Assembly (NCBI RefSeq): GCF_038050405.1
Contig: NZ_CP150900.1
Coordinates: 3,534,001 to 3,598,000, forward strand
DNA length: 64,000 bases
Direction: 5' to 3'
From: Paraburkholderia sp. IMGN_8
GTDB taxonomy: Bacteria; Pseudomonadota; Gammaproteobacteria; Burkholderiales; Burkholderiaceae
This document shows, piece by piece, positions 8,864-17,003 of the stretch (positions are counted from its first letter, which is position 1; each line of letters opens with the position of its first letter). Both the position numbers and the translations under genes were made by a program. The notes beneath the pieces are model-generated. The model was not told where the DNA came from and searched no databases. It worked only from the letters and a program-made list of their open reading frames with translations.

Positions 8864-9925
8864 TTATGCATCGCGATTGGCGACACCGGCCGATTCGAAA
8901 CTCGCCATCTCGCCGACGAACGCGACCGCCGCTCGCAGCAATGGCACCGCGAGCGCTGCACCGGTGCCTTCGCCGAGACGCATATCGAGCGACAACAACG
9001 GCAGCGCGCCGAAATGGTCGAGCATGCGCCGATGCCCCGCTTCATTCGACGCATGCGCGAACACGCAATACTCGCGCACGTTGGGCTCGAGCGCGTCGGC
9101 GACCAGCAACGCCGCAGTCGCGATGAAGCCGTCGACCAGGATCGTCATACGCGCTTCGCCGGCGGCGAGATACGCGCCTGCCATCATCGCGATTTCGAAG
9201 CCGCCGAACGTGGCGAGCACGTCGAGCGGATCCGTGGAGACGGCGTGACGCGCGAGCGCCGACGCGAGCACGTTGCGCTTTTTCGCGAGCCCCGCGTTGT
9301 CGAGACCCGTGCCGCGGCCGACGCATTCGTCGATCGGCACACCGCACAGGCGGCTCATCAAACACGCGGCCGACGACGTATTCGCAATCCCCATCTCGCC
9401 GAAGCCGATTACGTTGCTGCCGAGCGCCGCGTGATGCCGCACGCGAGCGGCGCCCGCTTGCATCGCCGCAAGCGCCTCGCCGCGCGTCATGGCGGGTTCG
9501 TGCGCGAAGTTGCGGGTGCCGGCCGCGACCGGAATGTCGATCAGACCTTCAGTGGACGGCAACGGTGTCGCGATCCCCGCATTGACCACTTCGAGTTCGG
9601 CACCGGCAACGCGGCTCAACGCATTGATCGCCGCGCCGCCCGCGAGGAAGTTGGCGACCATCTGCGCGGTCACGGCTTGCGGATAGGGACTCACACCTTC
9701 ATTAGCAATGCCGTGATCGCCGGCAAATACGATCATCGCCGGACGTTCGACCGTGGGACGCGTGGTGCGCTGGATCAAACCCATTTGACGCGCCAACCCC
9801 TCGAGCCGGCCGAGGCTGCCGGGCGGCTTGGTCTTGGTATCGATAATGTGTTGCAGTTCGTCGCGCAACGTTTGATCGAGCGGTTCGACCTCGGGCAATC
9901 GCAGCAAACCTGGCAAAGAAGTCAT
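8864..9925 (-). CDS. cobT: Nicotinate-nucleotide--dimethylbenzimidazole phosphoribosyltransferase
   Basis: Activates the lower ligand base by making alpha-ribazole 5'-phosphate from DMB and nicotinate mononucleotide. 353 residues, the standard length. Family blocks include TKPPGSLGRLE, VFAGDHGIANEGVSPYP, FGEMGIANTSSAA and, near the C-terminus, RLGEGTGAALAVPLL, which holds the catalytic Glu. It lies between btuD and cobS and shares their direction. Confidence 0.96.
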   Translation of the reverse strand: MTSLPGLLRLPEVEPLDQTLRDELQHIIDTKTKPPGSLGRLEGLARQMGLIQRTTRPTVERPAMIVFAGDHGIANEGVSPYPQAVTAQMVANFLAGGAAINALSRVAGAELEVVNAGIATPLPSTEGLIDIPVAAGTRNFAHEPAMTRGEALAAMQAGAARVRHHAALGSNVIGFGEMGIANTSSAACLMSRLCGVPIDECVGRGTGLDNAGLAKKRNVLASALARHAVSTDPLDVLATFGGFEIAMMAGAYLAAGEARMTILVDGFIATAALLVADALEPNVREYCVFAHASNEAGHRRMLDHFGALPLLSLDMRLGEGTGAALAVPLLRAAVAFVGEMASFESAGVANRDA

Positions 9926-9986
9926 AGACGTTTTTCGGAAGAGAGAATGTTTTTTGTGAAGCGCTTATGCAGCGCTTATAAAGCGT
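9926..9986 (-). other. btuD-cobT intergenic spacer with AGCGCTTAT repeats
   Basis: A 61-base spacer with two direct AGCGCTTAT copies and a third, AGCGTTTAA, close behind. AAGCGCTT is self-complementary, so the RNA can fold in several ways. It could act as a processing or weak termination point; no promoter is clear. Confidence 0.35.
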
Positions 9987-10826
9987 TTAACTTGCCCGAG
10001 TGTCATAACCGCCCGGCGATTCGTGCCGCGAGCGCGGCGCGGGAATCAACGCCTCATGCTCGCCGTCGCGAATCAGAATCAACGGATAGCCGAATGCACG
10101 GCTTGTCAGCTCGGGCGTCAGTACGTCTTGCACCGGCCCGGCATAGGCACCGCCGTCGCCGTCGAGCAGCAGCGCATGCGTCGCGAAGCGGCGCCCGAGA
10201 TTCAGGTCGTGACACGAAAACATCACTGTACGCCGAGGCTCGCGCGTCCAGGCGGTCAACGCGTCGAGGCAGTCGATCTGATGATGCAGATCGAGATGCG
10301 ATAGCGGTTCGTCGAGCAGCAACAACGGCGCTTGCTGGCACAACACCGCGGCCAGCGCGACGCGTTGCCGTTCGCCGCCCGAGAGCGACAGCACGTCGCG
10401 CGCGGCGAATTCGGCAAGGCCTAGCGCATCCAGCGCGGCATGCGCGGCAGCGCGATCGGCCTCACGCTCCCAGCCCCAGCCGGTCAGATGCGGAAAGCGG
10501 TTGAGCATCACGATATCGAGCACGCTCGCACTGAACGCATCGTGCGCGCTTTGCGGCATCAATGCGCGACGCTGCGCGAGCGGCAGCGGCTGCCAGTCGG
10601 CGAGACGCACGCCATCGAGTTCGACGTGCCCAGCCGACGGATGCAAGAGGCCGGCGAGCGTCGAGATCAGCGTCGTCTTGCCCGCACCGTTCGGGCCGGC
10701 GATACACCAGATCTCGCCTTCGTAGAACGTATGCGTGAACGCATCGAGCAGTGTTCGCGAGCCAGCGCGCAACGTGACACGTTGCGCGCTGAGCGTGGCA
10801 TGGGTGGAGTTGGGTGCTTGCATCAT
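9987..10826 (-). CDS. btuD: Cobalamin ABC transporter ATP-binding protein
   Basis: An ABC ATPase of 279 residues of the FecE/BtuD class. Walker A GPNGAGKTTL, ABC signature LSGGERQRVALA, Walker B LLLLDEPLSHLD and the switch His in MFSCHDLN are all present. The frame stays open far upstream to 11618, but that is antisense-free shadow of btuC. I start at the ATG 10826 (MMQAPNSTHATLSAQ), which overlaps the btuC stop as ATGA. With BtuC and BtuF it should form the inner-membrane B12 importer. Confidence 0.9.
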   Translation of the reverse strand: MMQAPNSTHATLSAQRVTLRAGSRTLLDAFTHTFYEGEIWCIAGPNGAGKTTLISTLAGLLHPSAGHVELDGVRLADWQPLPLAQRRALMPQSAHDAFSASVLDIVMLNRFPHLTGWGWEREADRAAAHAALDALGLAEFAARDVLSLSGGERQRVALAAVLCQQAPLLLLDEPLSHLDLHHQIDCLDALTAWTREPRRTVMFSCHDLNLGRRFATHALLLDGDGGAYAGPVQDVLTPELTSRAFGYPLILIRDGEHEALIPAPRSRHESPGGYDTRAS

Positions 10827-11869
10827 CGGCGCCTGCGCAACAGCATCCACAAAAACACCGGCACGCCGACGATCGAGGTAATCACGCCGACCGGCAATTG
10901 CGCCGGCGCGACCACGATGCGCGCGATCAGATCGGCGCCCATCACCGCGACACCGCCACCGAGCGCGGCGGCCGGCAGCAGCATGCGCTGATCGTTGCCG
11001 AACGCGAGCCGCAGCATATGCGGCACCACCAGGCCGACAAAGCCGATGGTGCCGGCTGTCGTCACTGCCGCGGCCGCCGCCAGCGACGCCACCAGATACA
11101 CGCGCAAGCGCAGCGGCATCACCGCGACGCCGAGCGCCTGAGCGGCGGCATCGCCACGCAGCAGCACATTGAGCCGCGGCGCCGCGGGCACGATTGCGAT
11201 CAGCACGACGAGCAGCGCGGCGAGCGCGGTCCATGGCATCGCGCCGCCGTTGAGGTCGCCGGTCAGCCAGAACAGCATGCCGCGCAGGCGATTGTCGGGC
11301 GCAATGTTGAGCAGCAACGTGATGACGGCGCCCCAACCGGCCGCGATCACCGCGCCGGTCAACAGCAAACGCGGCGACGTATCCTGCGGCTCGCCGCGCC
11401 ACAACTCGCGGCGCGCCAGACCGAGCACCAGCAGGATCGACACGAATGCCCCCGCGAACGCGCTTGCATCGACGATCCACCACGCGCAACCGACGATCAT
11501 CGCGACGAGGGCAAAAGTCGCCGCGCCGCCCGACACGCCTAACACGTAGGGCTCGGCCAACGGATTGCGCAGCAGCACCTGCAACAACGCCCCGGCTAAC
11601 GCGAGCAACGCGCCGCACGCGAAGCCGGCGACCGCGCGCGGCAAGCGCAGCGTGCGCACGATCTCGCCTGCAAGATCGGCTGACTCGACATGCGACGGCA
11701 TGAGCGCCGCCAGCACGCGCGCGGGCGCGAGCGGCACGCTGCCGAGCGCGAGCGACGCCATCAGCACAGCCAGCGCGAGCACGGCAAGCGCGAGCCAGAT
11801 CGCAGCCGCGCGCTTCGCGCTCATGACGGGCATCGCCGTCGTGATCATCGGACCCGAGCTGCGGTTCAT
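10823..11869 (-). CDS. btuC: Cobalamin ABC transporter permease (FecCD/BtuC family)
   Basis: A 348-residue membrane protein with about ten hydrophobic helices. Typical FecCD family stretches are LRLPRAVAGFACGALLALAG, NPLAEPYVLGVSGGA and FVGLVVPHMLRL. It is the transmembrane half of the BtuCD importer. It starts 27 bases after the end of btuB and overlaps btuD, so the three are one transcription unit. A later ATG (MSAKRAAAIW) could be the true start. Confidence 0.9.
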   Translation of the reverse strand: MNRSSGPMITTAMPVMSAKRAAAIWLALAVLALAVLMASLALGSVPLAPARVLAALMPSHVESADLAGEIVRTLRLPRAVAGFACGALLALAGALLQVLLRNPLAEPYVLGVSGGAATFALVAMIVGCAWWIVDASAFAGAFVSILLVLGLARRELWRGEPQDTSPRLLLTGAVIAAGWGAVITLLLNIAPDNRLRGMLFWLTGDLNGGAMPWTALAALLVVLIAIVPAAPRLNVLLRGDAAAQALGVAVMPLRLRVYLVASLAAAAAVTTAGTIGFVGLVVPHMLRLAFGNDQRMLLPAAALGGGVAVMGADLIARIVVAPAQLPVGVITSIVGVPVFLWMLLRRRR

Positions 11870-11896
11870 TCGTGCAATCTCAGGCAGGCGCGCTCG

Positions 11897-13804
11897 TCAC
11901 TGCTGCTGCCAACCGACCGTGAGATACGCACCGCGCCGCGGCGAGTTATACGAGTAGGCCGTTTCATAGTCCTTATCCAACAGGTTCTGGATTTGCGCGG
12001 CCACGTACCACGCCTTCGTGATGTTGTAGCGCGCCGACAGATTCACCACACCGTAGCCGCCCAACTTGCCGCTGCTATCGTCGCGCGCGCCGCTGACGAT
12101 CCACTCGCCGCCGACACGCCACCCCGCCATACTGCGATTCACCGCCAGCGACGCGAAACGCCGCGCACGCCGTACGAGGTCGACATCGTTGTCGAGATCG
12201 ACGGGATTTTGCAGCGTCACCGAGGCGCGCACATCCGTCTTGCCGACATGACCGCTCCACGACCCCTCGAGCCCCTGCACCTTCGCGTGTCCGACGTTCT
12301 CTGCCAGATAGATGCCCGGCGTGACCTGCTGGTAGTTGATCAGATTCGAATAGCGTGTCTGGAACGCGCTCAGGCGCATCACGCCAAGCGCGGCCGACGC
12401 ATACTGCAACGCGGCTTCGATCGAATGACTGCGCTCAGGTTGAATCGACGGATTGCCGCTGATCGGATAGTACAGATCGTCGAAGCTCGGCGCGCGAAAC
12501 GCATCCGAATAGCTTGCGCTCACCTTCCAATGCTCGGTGATGTCGAAGGCGTAACCGAGATAGTAACTGTTCGCCCCGCCGAAATCGGAATACTGGTCGC
12601 GCCGCACGTTGGCCTGAATCTGGCTGCGCCCAAAACGCCCCGTAAAGCCGGCGAAACCCGAATTCACATGCCGGTCGGGGGCCGCGAACGTATCCGAGTC
12701 GAGGCTCTGGTCGAGATGCTCATAGCCGACCTGCAGCTTCTGCTGCGCGGCGAGCGCGAAATCGTTCTGCCACGTGTACTGGCGATTGTCGGTATCGAAG
12801 CGGCCGTTGTACACGCCGTTGGTGTTCGACACGCTGCGGTCGTCGCCTTCGGCGACGATAAAGTGGGTGGTCCACCAGCCGGTCACCTTGCCGTTCGCGA
12901 ACACCGACATTTGCCGCACTTTGCTATACAGGTTGTTCAAATCGGTCGGCACGCCGTACGCGTTATCGTAGCTATTGTTGCCGTTCGACTGGAAATACGT
13001 GACGCCTGCGTCCCACTTGTCATTGAACTTGTGACGCAACGAGGCAGAGATGCTCTCGTTCAGATAGCCGTTCGCATTCGGATTCGCGTTGGGCGCCTCA
13101 CTGGGATTGAGCGACGAGAAGCCGTCGTCTTTCGAGCGCGCGAGAGAGATGCTGAAGGTGGTCTTGCCGTCTTTATCCAACGCACCGTTCACGCCGGCCT
13201 GCTGCGTCTGCGTGTGATAGCTGCCGTAGCCCACCGAAAAATTGAAGCGCGGCGGATGATCGCCACCGTCTTTCGTGAACACCTGCACGACGCCGCCGAT
13301 CGCGCCCGAGCCGTATAACGCGGACACATTGCCGTTCACCACTTCGACGTGATTGACCTGATCGAGCGGGATCTGCGCGAGTTGCGGCGCACCGAGACTC
13401 ACCGAGTCGACCCGCACGCCGTCGATCAGCACCAGCGATTGAGTCGACGATGCGCCGCGCAGGAACAGGCTCGCGGTCGAACCAGGGCCGCCCGTGCGCG
13501 AGATTTGTGCGCCGGGCACGAGTTGCAGCAGGCCGGGCAAATCGGTCGCGGTCGTGTCGGCGATATCCTGCTGATCGAATAGTGTGGTCTGCGGGATCGT
13601 ATCGGCGAGCGGCTGCGGCCCGCGCCCGGCGGTGACCACAACGGGCGACAACACCGTGGGAGAAGAACTCGCCGTGCCGGTATCCGACGAACTCACTGAA
13701 GAAGAAACGGAAGAAGTAGCTGACGAAGACGCAGCCTGAGCGTGCGCATCAAGCGGCAGGCCCGCAAAGGCGAGCAACGCCGTGCGAGCGATGGGGGACA
13801 GCAT
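11897..13804 (-). CDS. btuB: TonB-dependent outer-membrane vitamin B12 receptor
   Basis: A 635-residue gated beta barrel. It has a signal peptide, then a Ser/Thr-rich linker of about 25 residues, a TonB-box-like PVVVTAGR, and a plug with DLPGLLQLVPGAQISRTGG, LFLRGASSTQSLVLIDGVR and VEVVNGNVSALYGSGAIGGVV. The barrel ends with RGAYLTVGWQQQ; barrels usually end in Phe or Trp, so the QQQ tail is odd. It is first in the btuB-btuC-btuD-cobT-cobS-cobC unit and lies under the cobalamin riboswitch at 13.9-14.1 kb. AGGA lies about ten bases before the ATG. Confidence 0.92.
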   Translation of the reverse strand: MLSPIARTALLAFAGLPLDAHAQAASSSATSSVSSSVSSSDTGTASSSPTVLSPVVVTAGRGPQPLADTIPQTTLFDQQDIADTTATDLPGLLQLVPGAQISRTGGPGSTASLFLRGASSTQSLVLIDGVRVDSVSLGAPQLAQIPLDQVNHVEVVNGNVSALYGSGAIGGVVQVFTKDGGDHPPRFNFSVGYGSYHTQTQQAGVNGALDKDGKTTFSISLARSKDDGFSSLNPSEAPNANPNANGYLNESISASLRHKFNDKWDAGVTYFQSNGNNSYDNAYGVPTDLNNLYSKVRQMSVFANGKVTGWWTTHFIVAEGDDRSVSNTNGVYNGRFDTDNRQYTWQNDFALAAQQKLQVGYEHLDQSLDSDTFAAPDRHVNSGFAGFTGRFGRSQIQANVRRDQYSDFGGANSYYLGYAFDITEHWKVSASYSDAFRAPSFDDLYYPISGNPSIQPERSHSIEAALQYASAALGVMRLSAFQTRYSNLINYQQVTPGIYLAENVGHAKVQGLEGSWSGHVGKTDVRASVTLQNPVDLDNDVDLVRRARRFASLAVNRSMAGWRVGGEWIVSGARDDSSGKLGGYGVVNLSARYNITKAWYVAAQIQNLLDKDYETAYSYNSPRRGAYLTVGWQQQ

Positions 13805-13904
13805 GGGATGATATTCCTGTGAATAGCGTGCGCGGCCCGCTTCCCCGCAGGCCGATGCGTAACGAGGCGCCCGCGCTTTTTACGAATTTGCGCGGCACGC
13901 ACCT

Positions 13905-14105
13905 CTCCCTCTGGCCGGTATCCGGGCTGGCGACACATCGATCCCGCCTTCCCACGCGTGACGCGCAGTGGCACACTCGCGTGTTCAGCTTCGAACACAC
14001 GATCGGGATCGACCTGCATGACGACATGCGGTCGCTTACCGTTGCGGGGGCAGCGCAGGCTGGCGCGTTCAGGCGAACGTCGCGCCCTGCTTCCCGTTTA
14101 ACTGC
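13905..14105 (-). promoter_or_regulatory. Cobalamin riboswitch (adenosylcobalamin-responsive leader)
   Basis: Read on the minus strand, the leader has the conserved parts in order: AAACGGGAAGCAGGG at about 14102-14087, CTGCCCCCGCAACGGTAAGC at about 14053-14034, GCCACTG at about 13972, GGGAAGGC at about 13953, and the B12-box-like AGCCCGGATACCGGCC near 13927-13912. It ends about 100 bases before the btuB ATG. High adenosylcobalamin should shut btuB and the downstream import and assembly genes. Confidence 0.93.
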
Positions 14106-14360
14106 GCGCACTGTCGATAAGCACGCGCGGGCACCAAAGTGCGGCCAGTTTAGGAGCGGCCCCGGGGTCCGTCAAGAATGGTTAATCCGTGCTCGATCTG
14201 TTCGGTTAAGTGCGGATTATTGTCCGATGCAGGCGTCGATTTTCGTCATATGGTCGATAAAAGGCTGCACAAAGCGAGGTTGTTACGTCTCGAAACGAGA
14301 CAATTATCGGAACCTGCGACATTCCGCGCTAAAATGCGAGGTCTTTAGAGGACGCAGCAC
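14106..14360. other. Divergent promoter region between btuB leader and zapB-like gene
   Basis: This must hold the btuB promoter (leftward) and that of the zapB-like gene (rightward). A TAAAAT box at 14330-14335 is a possible -10 for the latter, with no good -35. GTCTCGAAACGAGAC at 14287-14301 is a perfect small hairpin or operator dyad just upstream. Confidence 0.4.
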
Positions 14361-14717
14361 ATGCTCACCGAACTCGAAACACTTTCACAAAATATCGGCA
14401 AGCTGATTGCGATCAGCCAGCGCCACAATGAAGCGCGACTCGCGCTCGAAGAGCAGCTCGGCCAAATGCGCGCCGATGCGGAGGCCACGCGTACTGAACT
14501 CGCGTTGCTGCGCGAGGAACGCGATGCGCTGCAAGCGGAACGCGACGCGCTGTCGGCGAAGATCGACGACGCACAGGTACGCCTGAATGCGATTCTCGAA
14601 AAACTGCCGCGGGCACGCGCGCAGAGCGAGCCTGATAATCAGCTCGACCTGCTCGAACCCGCACAGCACGAGGTCGAAGCGGACAGCGCCGCCACCCGCC
14701 ACGGAGAAAATGCATGA
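14361..14717 (+). CDS. Coiled-coil ZapB-like protein upstream of zapA
   Basis: A 118-residue protein that is almost all coiled coil from residue 5 to 80, with repeated E/L/A heptads (LEEQLGQMRADAEATRTELA, LREERDALQAERDAL), then a loose acidic tail. Its size, composition and place directly before zapA match the short coiled-coil proteins often annotated as ZapB-like (TIGR02449 type) in beta- and gamma-proteobacteria. A role in Z-ring organisation together with ZapA is inferred. The stop overlaps the zapA ATG by four bases. Confidence 0.8.
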   Translation: MLTELETLSQNIGKLIAISQRHNEARLALEEQLGQMRADAEATRTELALLREERDALQAERDALSAKIDDAQVRLNAILEKLPRARAQSEPDNQLDLLEPAQHEVEADSAATRHGENA

Positions 14718-15028
14718 CCACAAAGCAGATCGAAGTATCGATTCTCGGCGTGCCGTATCGTCTCGCCTGCTCGCCGGAAACCGAAGCAGCACTGCTCGAG
14801 GCGGTGGCACGCGTGGACGCCGAAATGTCGAAGATCCGCAATAACAGCAACGTGCGCGGCACGGATCGCATTGCCGTCATGGCCGCGCTGTCGCTGGCAT
14901 CGGAACTGCTTAAGCTGCAAACGAGCGTGCGACACGGAGAAGCATTTCCCGCTGAAGAAATCCGGCGTACAATGCGTCAAATGAACGAACAACTGGGTGC
15001 TGTGATTCAGCAGTACAGCATGCAGTAA
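14714..15028 (+). CDS. zapA: Cell division protein ZapA
   Basis: A 104-residue FtsZ-ring stabiliser. The N-terminal domain begins with IEVSILGVPYRLACSPE, then LLEAVARVDAEMSKIR and DRIAVMAALSLASELLKL, the standard ZapA pattern of a small globular head and a C-terminal helix. It binds FtsZ filaments on the cytoplasmic side. Start overlaps the zapB-like stop (ATGA), so both are translated together. As in many proteobacteria, the 6S RNA gene comes next. Confidence 0.94.
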   Translation: MTTKQIEVSILGVPYRLACSPETEAALLEAVARVDAEMSKIRNNSNVRGTDRIAVMAALSLASELLKLQTSVRHGEAFPAEEIRRTMRQMNEQLGAVIQQYSMQ

Positions 15029-15118
15029 GTATCTAGCGGCTGGTCTTGGGACCGGCTGCGGATTCAAACAAAATGCATGAGCAAAGACTCAGCAAGTGTT
15101 TGAGTTCAATCGGTTTAG

Positions 15119-15298
15119 CTTCCCTGCCTGGTTTGCCAAGGTCATATATTCCTTGAACCAATGCCATGTGCACGGTTGTGGAAATTTGTAGCACGGGTGT
15201 GCGCGTCACTCTGTCTGATGTACCCGAAGTGCTGCTAACTGCGACCAATTCTGAACCCCCGGTTCAGGATGCCGGCCTAGCGGCTAAGGCGGGGACCT
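15119..15298 (+). ncRNA. ssrS: 6S RNA
   Basis: About 180 bases that fold into one long interrupted helix. The ends pair perfectly: TCCCTGCC at 15121-15128 with GGCGGGGA at 15288-15295. An inner hairpin CTGAACCCCCGGTTCAG at 15251-15267 and the TTCCTTGAACCAA segment resemble the E. coli molecule. The place directly after zapA is the classical one for ssrS. 6S RNA holds the housekeeping RNA polymerase in stationary phase by imitating an open promoter. The exact 5' end is not certain. An intrinsic terminator follows. Confidence 0.85.
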
Positions 15299-15305
15299 TA
15301 TTTAG

Positions 15306-15337
15306 AACGGCATCGGACTTTGGTTCGGTGCCGTTTT
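15306..15337 (+). terminator. Intrinsic terminator after 6S RNA
   Basis: AACGGCA pairs with TGCCGTT around a GC-containing loop and is followed by a run of five Ts. It lies about ten bases after the 6S closing stem. Confidence 0.8.
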
Positions 15338-15395
15338 TCTTTGGGCTCCGGTTTTTTCTTTCGTATCTTCAACCTCTCTACGTTCAATTCGATTC

Positions 15396-15854
15396 ATGCG
15401 CTACTGGCTAATGAAGTCCGAACCGGACGAAGCAAGCATCGACCATCTCGCCAACGCACCGCAACGCACGTTGCCGTGGACCGGCGTGCGCAACTATCAG
15501 GCGCGCAACTTCATGCGCGACATGATGCAGGTCGGCGACGGCGTGCTGTTCTATCACTCGAGTTGTCCGGAGCCGGGCATCGCGGGGCTCGCCGAAGTGT
15601 CGTCCACCGCTTATCCAGATCCGACGCAGTTCGACAAGAAGAGTCCCTACTTCGATCCGAAGTCGTCGCAGGAAACGCCGCGTTGGCTACTCGTCGACGT
15701 GGTATTCAAGAAGAAGATCCCGTTGATTCCGCTTGCCGCGTTGCGCGAGCATGAAGAACTCGCGGACATGCGCGTGCTGGCAAAGGGCAACCGTTTGTCG
15801 ATCACACCGGTGACCGAAGCCGAATGGCGCTTCATCACAAAGCGGCTTGTTTAA
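15396..15854 (+). CDS. EVE domain-containing protein
   Basis: 152 residues forming a single EVE (PUA-like) domain. Landmarks are MRYWLMKSEPDEASI at the start, TGVRNYQARNFMRDMMQVGDG and FYHSSCPEPGIAGLAEV. EVE domains bind modified bases in DNA or RNA; bacterial members near zapA and 6S RNA are common but their target is not settled. It is a stand-alone gene. A long imperfect inverted repeat follows its stop. Confidence 0.9.
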   Translation: MRYWLMKSEPDEASIDHLANAPQRTLPWTGVRNYQARNFMRDMMQVGDGVLFYHSSCPEPGIAGLAEVSSTAYPDPTQFDKKSPYFDPKSSQETPRWLLVDVVFKKKIPLIPLAALREHEELADMRVLAKGNRLSITPVTEAEWRFITKRLV

Positions 15855-15861
15855 AGCTGCA

Positions 15862-15900
15862 TTTGCACGTGCGGCGCGTTGTCGCTGCCGCACATGCAAA
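15862..15900 (+). terminator. Hairpin after the EVE gene (possible terminator)
   Basis: Arms of 14 bases (15862-15875 TTTGCACGTGCGGC and 15887-15900 GCCGCACATGCAAA) pair with one mismatch around an 11-base loop, starting seven bases after the stop codon. No T run follows, so termination would be Rho-aided or the stem may protect the 3' end. Confidence 0.5.
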
Positions 15901-16063
15901 ACAGAAGCAAACCAGGACTCAAACGTTAAAGCTACGTCAAATTGGGGAACCAAGCCGAGGTTACAAGCGCCTAACGGACTCGCAAACGGGACTTGCAAAC
16001 GCCGTGCCATTGCATCCCGTTCGCTCCAATCGCGCATAACCTGTTCAAGCAAGGAGTCCAGGA

Positions 16064-16795
16064 ATGACAAAAAACACTGCACGTGCACTCGCACTCGCTC
16101 TTGTGTGCGTGGCCCCTGCCGCCCTCGCATTGACGCCGGCCATGGCGCGCGCCCAAGGCGTGACGCAATATCAGCCGGCCGGCGTGCTGTCGCTGAATGC
16201 ACAGGCAAGCGCGGACGTGCCGCAAGACGTTGTCGATATCACGCTGTTTTATGAGCAGCAAGCGAGCGATCCGTCGGCGCTCACGTCAACGCTGAATCAG
16301 CACGCCGATTCGGCGCTGCAAAAGGCCAAGGGTGTGAATGGCGTGACCGCGCGGACAGGTTCGTTCTCGATCTATCCGTCCACCGACCGCGACGGCCGCA
16401 TTTCCGCGTGGCGCGGCCGTACGGAAGTCGTGCTCAAGTCGCACGACTTCGCCGCCGCGTCGAAGCTCGCTGGTGAGATGGCATCGATCATGCAGGTCGG
16501 CAACGTGCAATTCTCGTTGTCGCCCGAAGCGCAGCGCGCTGCCGAACAGAAGCTCACCGGCGAAGCAATCAAGTCGTTCCGCGAGCAGGCTTCTTCGTCG
16601 GCGCAGGCGTTCGGCTACAGCGGCTATTCGATTCGCGAAGTCAACGTCGGGCATAACGGCGTCATGCCGCGTCCCATGATGATGATGAGCGCACGCGCAA
16701 TGAGCGCCGACGCGAAGGCCTCGGCACCGGTGCCGATCGAAGGCGGCATGTCGACGGTGACGGTCAATGTGTCGGGCTCTGTGCAGATGAAGTAA
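16064..16795 (+). CDS. SIMPL domain periplasmic protein (DUF541)
   Basis: 243 residues with a clear signal peptide ending near AMARAQG, then a SIMPL/DUF541 domain: VLSLNAQASADVPQDVVDITL, SFSIYPSTDRDGRISAWRGR and EVVLKSHDFAAASKLAGEM. The C-terminal part has four consecutive Met residues (PMMMMSARAMSA). Such proteins are periplasmic or outer-membrane associated and are tied to oxidative stress in some bacteria; the function is not known here. AAGGAG lies eight bases before the ATG. A strong terminator follows. Confidence 0.85.
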   Translation: MTKNTARALALALVCVAPAALALTPAMARAQGVTQYQPAGVLSLNAQASADVPQDVVDITLFYEQQASDPSALTSTLNQHADSALQKAKGVNGVTARTGSFSIYPSTDRDGRISAWRGRTEVVLKSHDFAAASKLAGEMASIMQVGNVQFSLSPEAQRAAEQKLTGEAIKSFREQASSSAQAFGYSGYSIREVNVGHNGVMPRPMMMMSARAMSADAKASAPVPIEGGMSTVTVNVSGSVQMK

Positions 16796-16835
16796 CGCGC
16801 TTTACACTTTACGCTGTACGTACCTGCTGCAAAAG

Positions 16836-16865
16836 AAAACGCCACGGCATGCCGTGGCGTTTTTC
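16836..16865. terminator. Bidirectional intrinsic terminator
   Basis: AAAACGCCACGGC / GCCGTGGCGTTTTT forms a 13-base stem with almost no loop, flanked by A and T runs. It separates the SIMPL gene from the converging lgt gene. Confidence 0.9.
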
Positions 16866-16873
16866 ATTGGCTA

Positions 16874-17003
16874 CGATAAACCGTAGCGTTAGTTCGTGCT
16901 GACCGCCCGCGCCGGCTCACGGCGCGCATGACCATAGAATCACACAAACGATATACCGTAGTGATCAGTTCGCGCCGACCGCCTGAGCCTGCTGACGGCG
17001 CGC
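16874..17003. repeat. Imperfect tandem duplication of the lgt 3' end
   Basis: A unit of about 54 bases occurs at 16874-16927 and again at 16949-17003, roughly 80 percent alike by eye. The right copy includes the last codons and the stop of lgt. The left copy, in the spacer, would encode RAVSTN plus a TAA stop, against QAVGAN plus TGA in the gene. It is thus a duplicated, decayed gene end. Confidence 0.7.

Noticed and set aside
10827..11618. N-terminal extension of the btuD frame
   Set aside because: It overlaps btuC throughout, is extremely Arg-rich, and the ABC domain starts right after the ATG at 10826.
13819..14406. Plus-strand frame of 195 codons over the btuB leader
   Set aside because: It covers the cobalamin riboswitch and runs into the zapB-like gene; no protein-like composition or start site.
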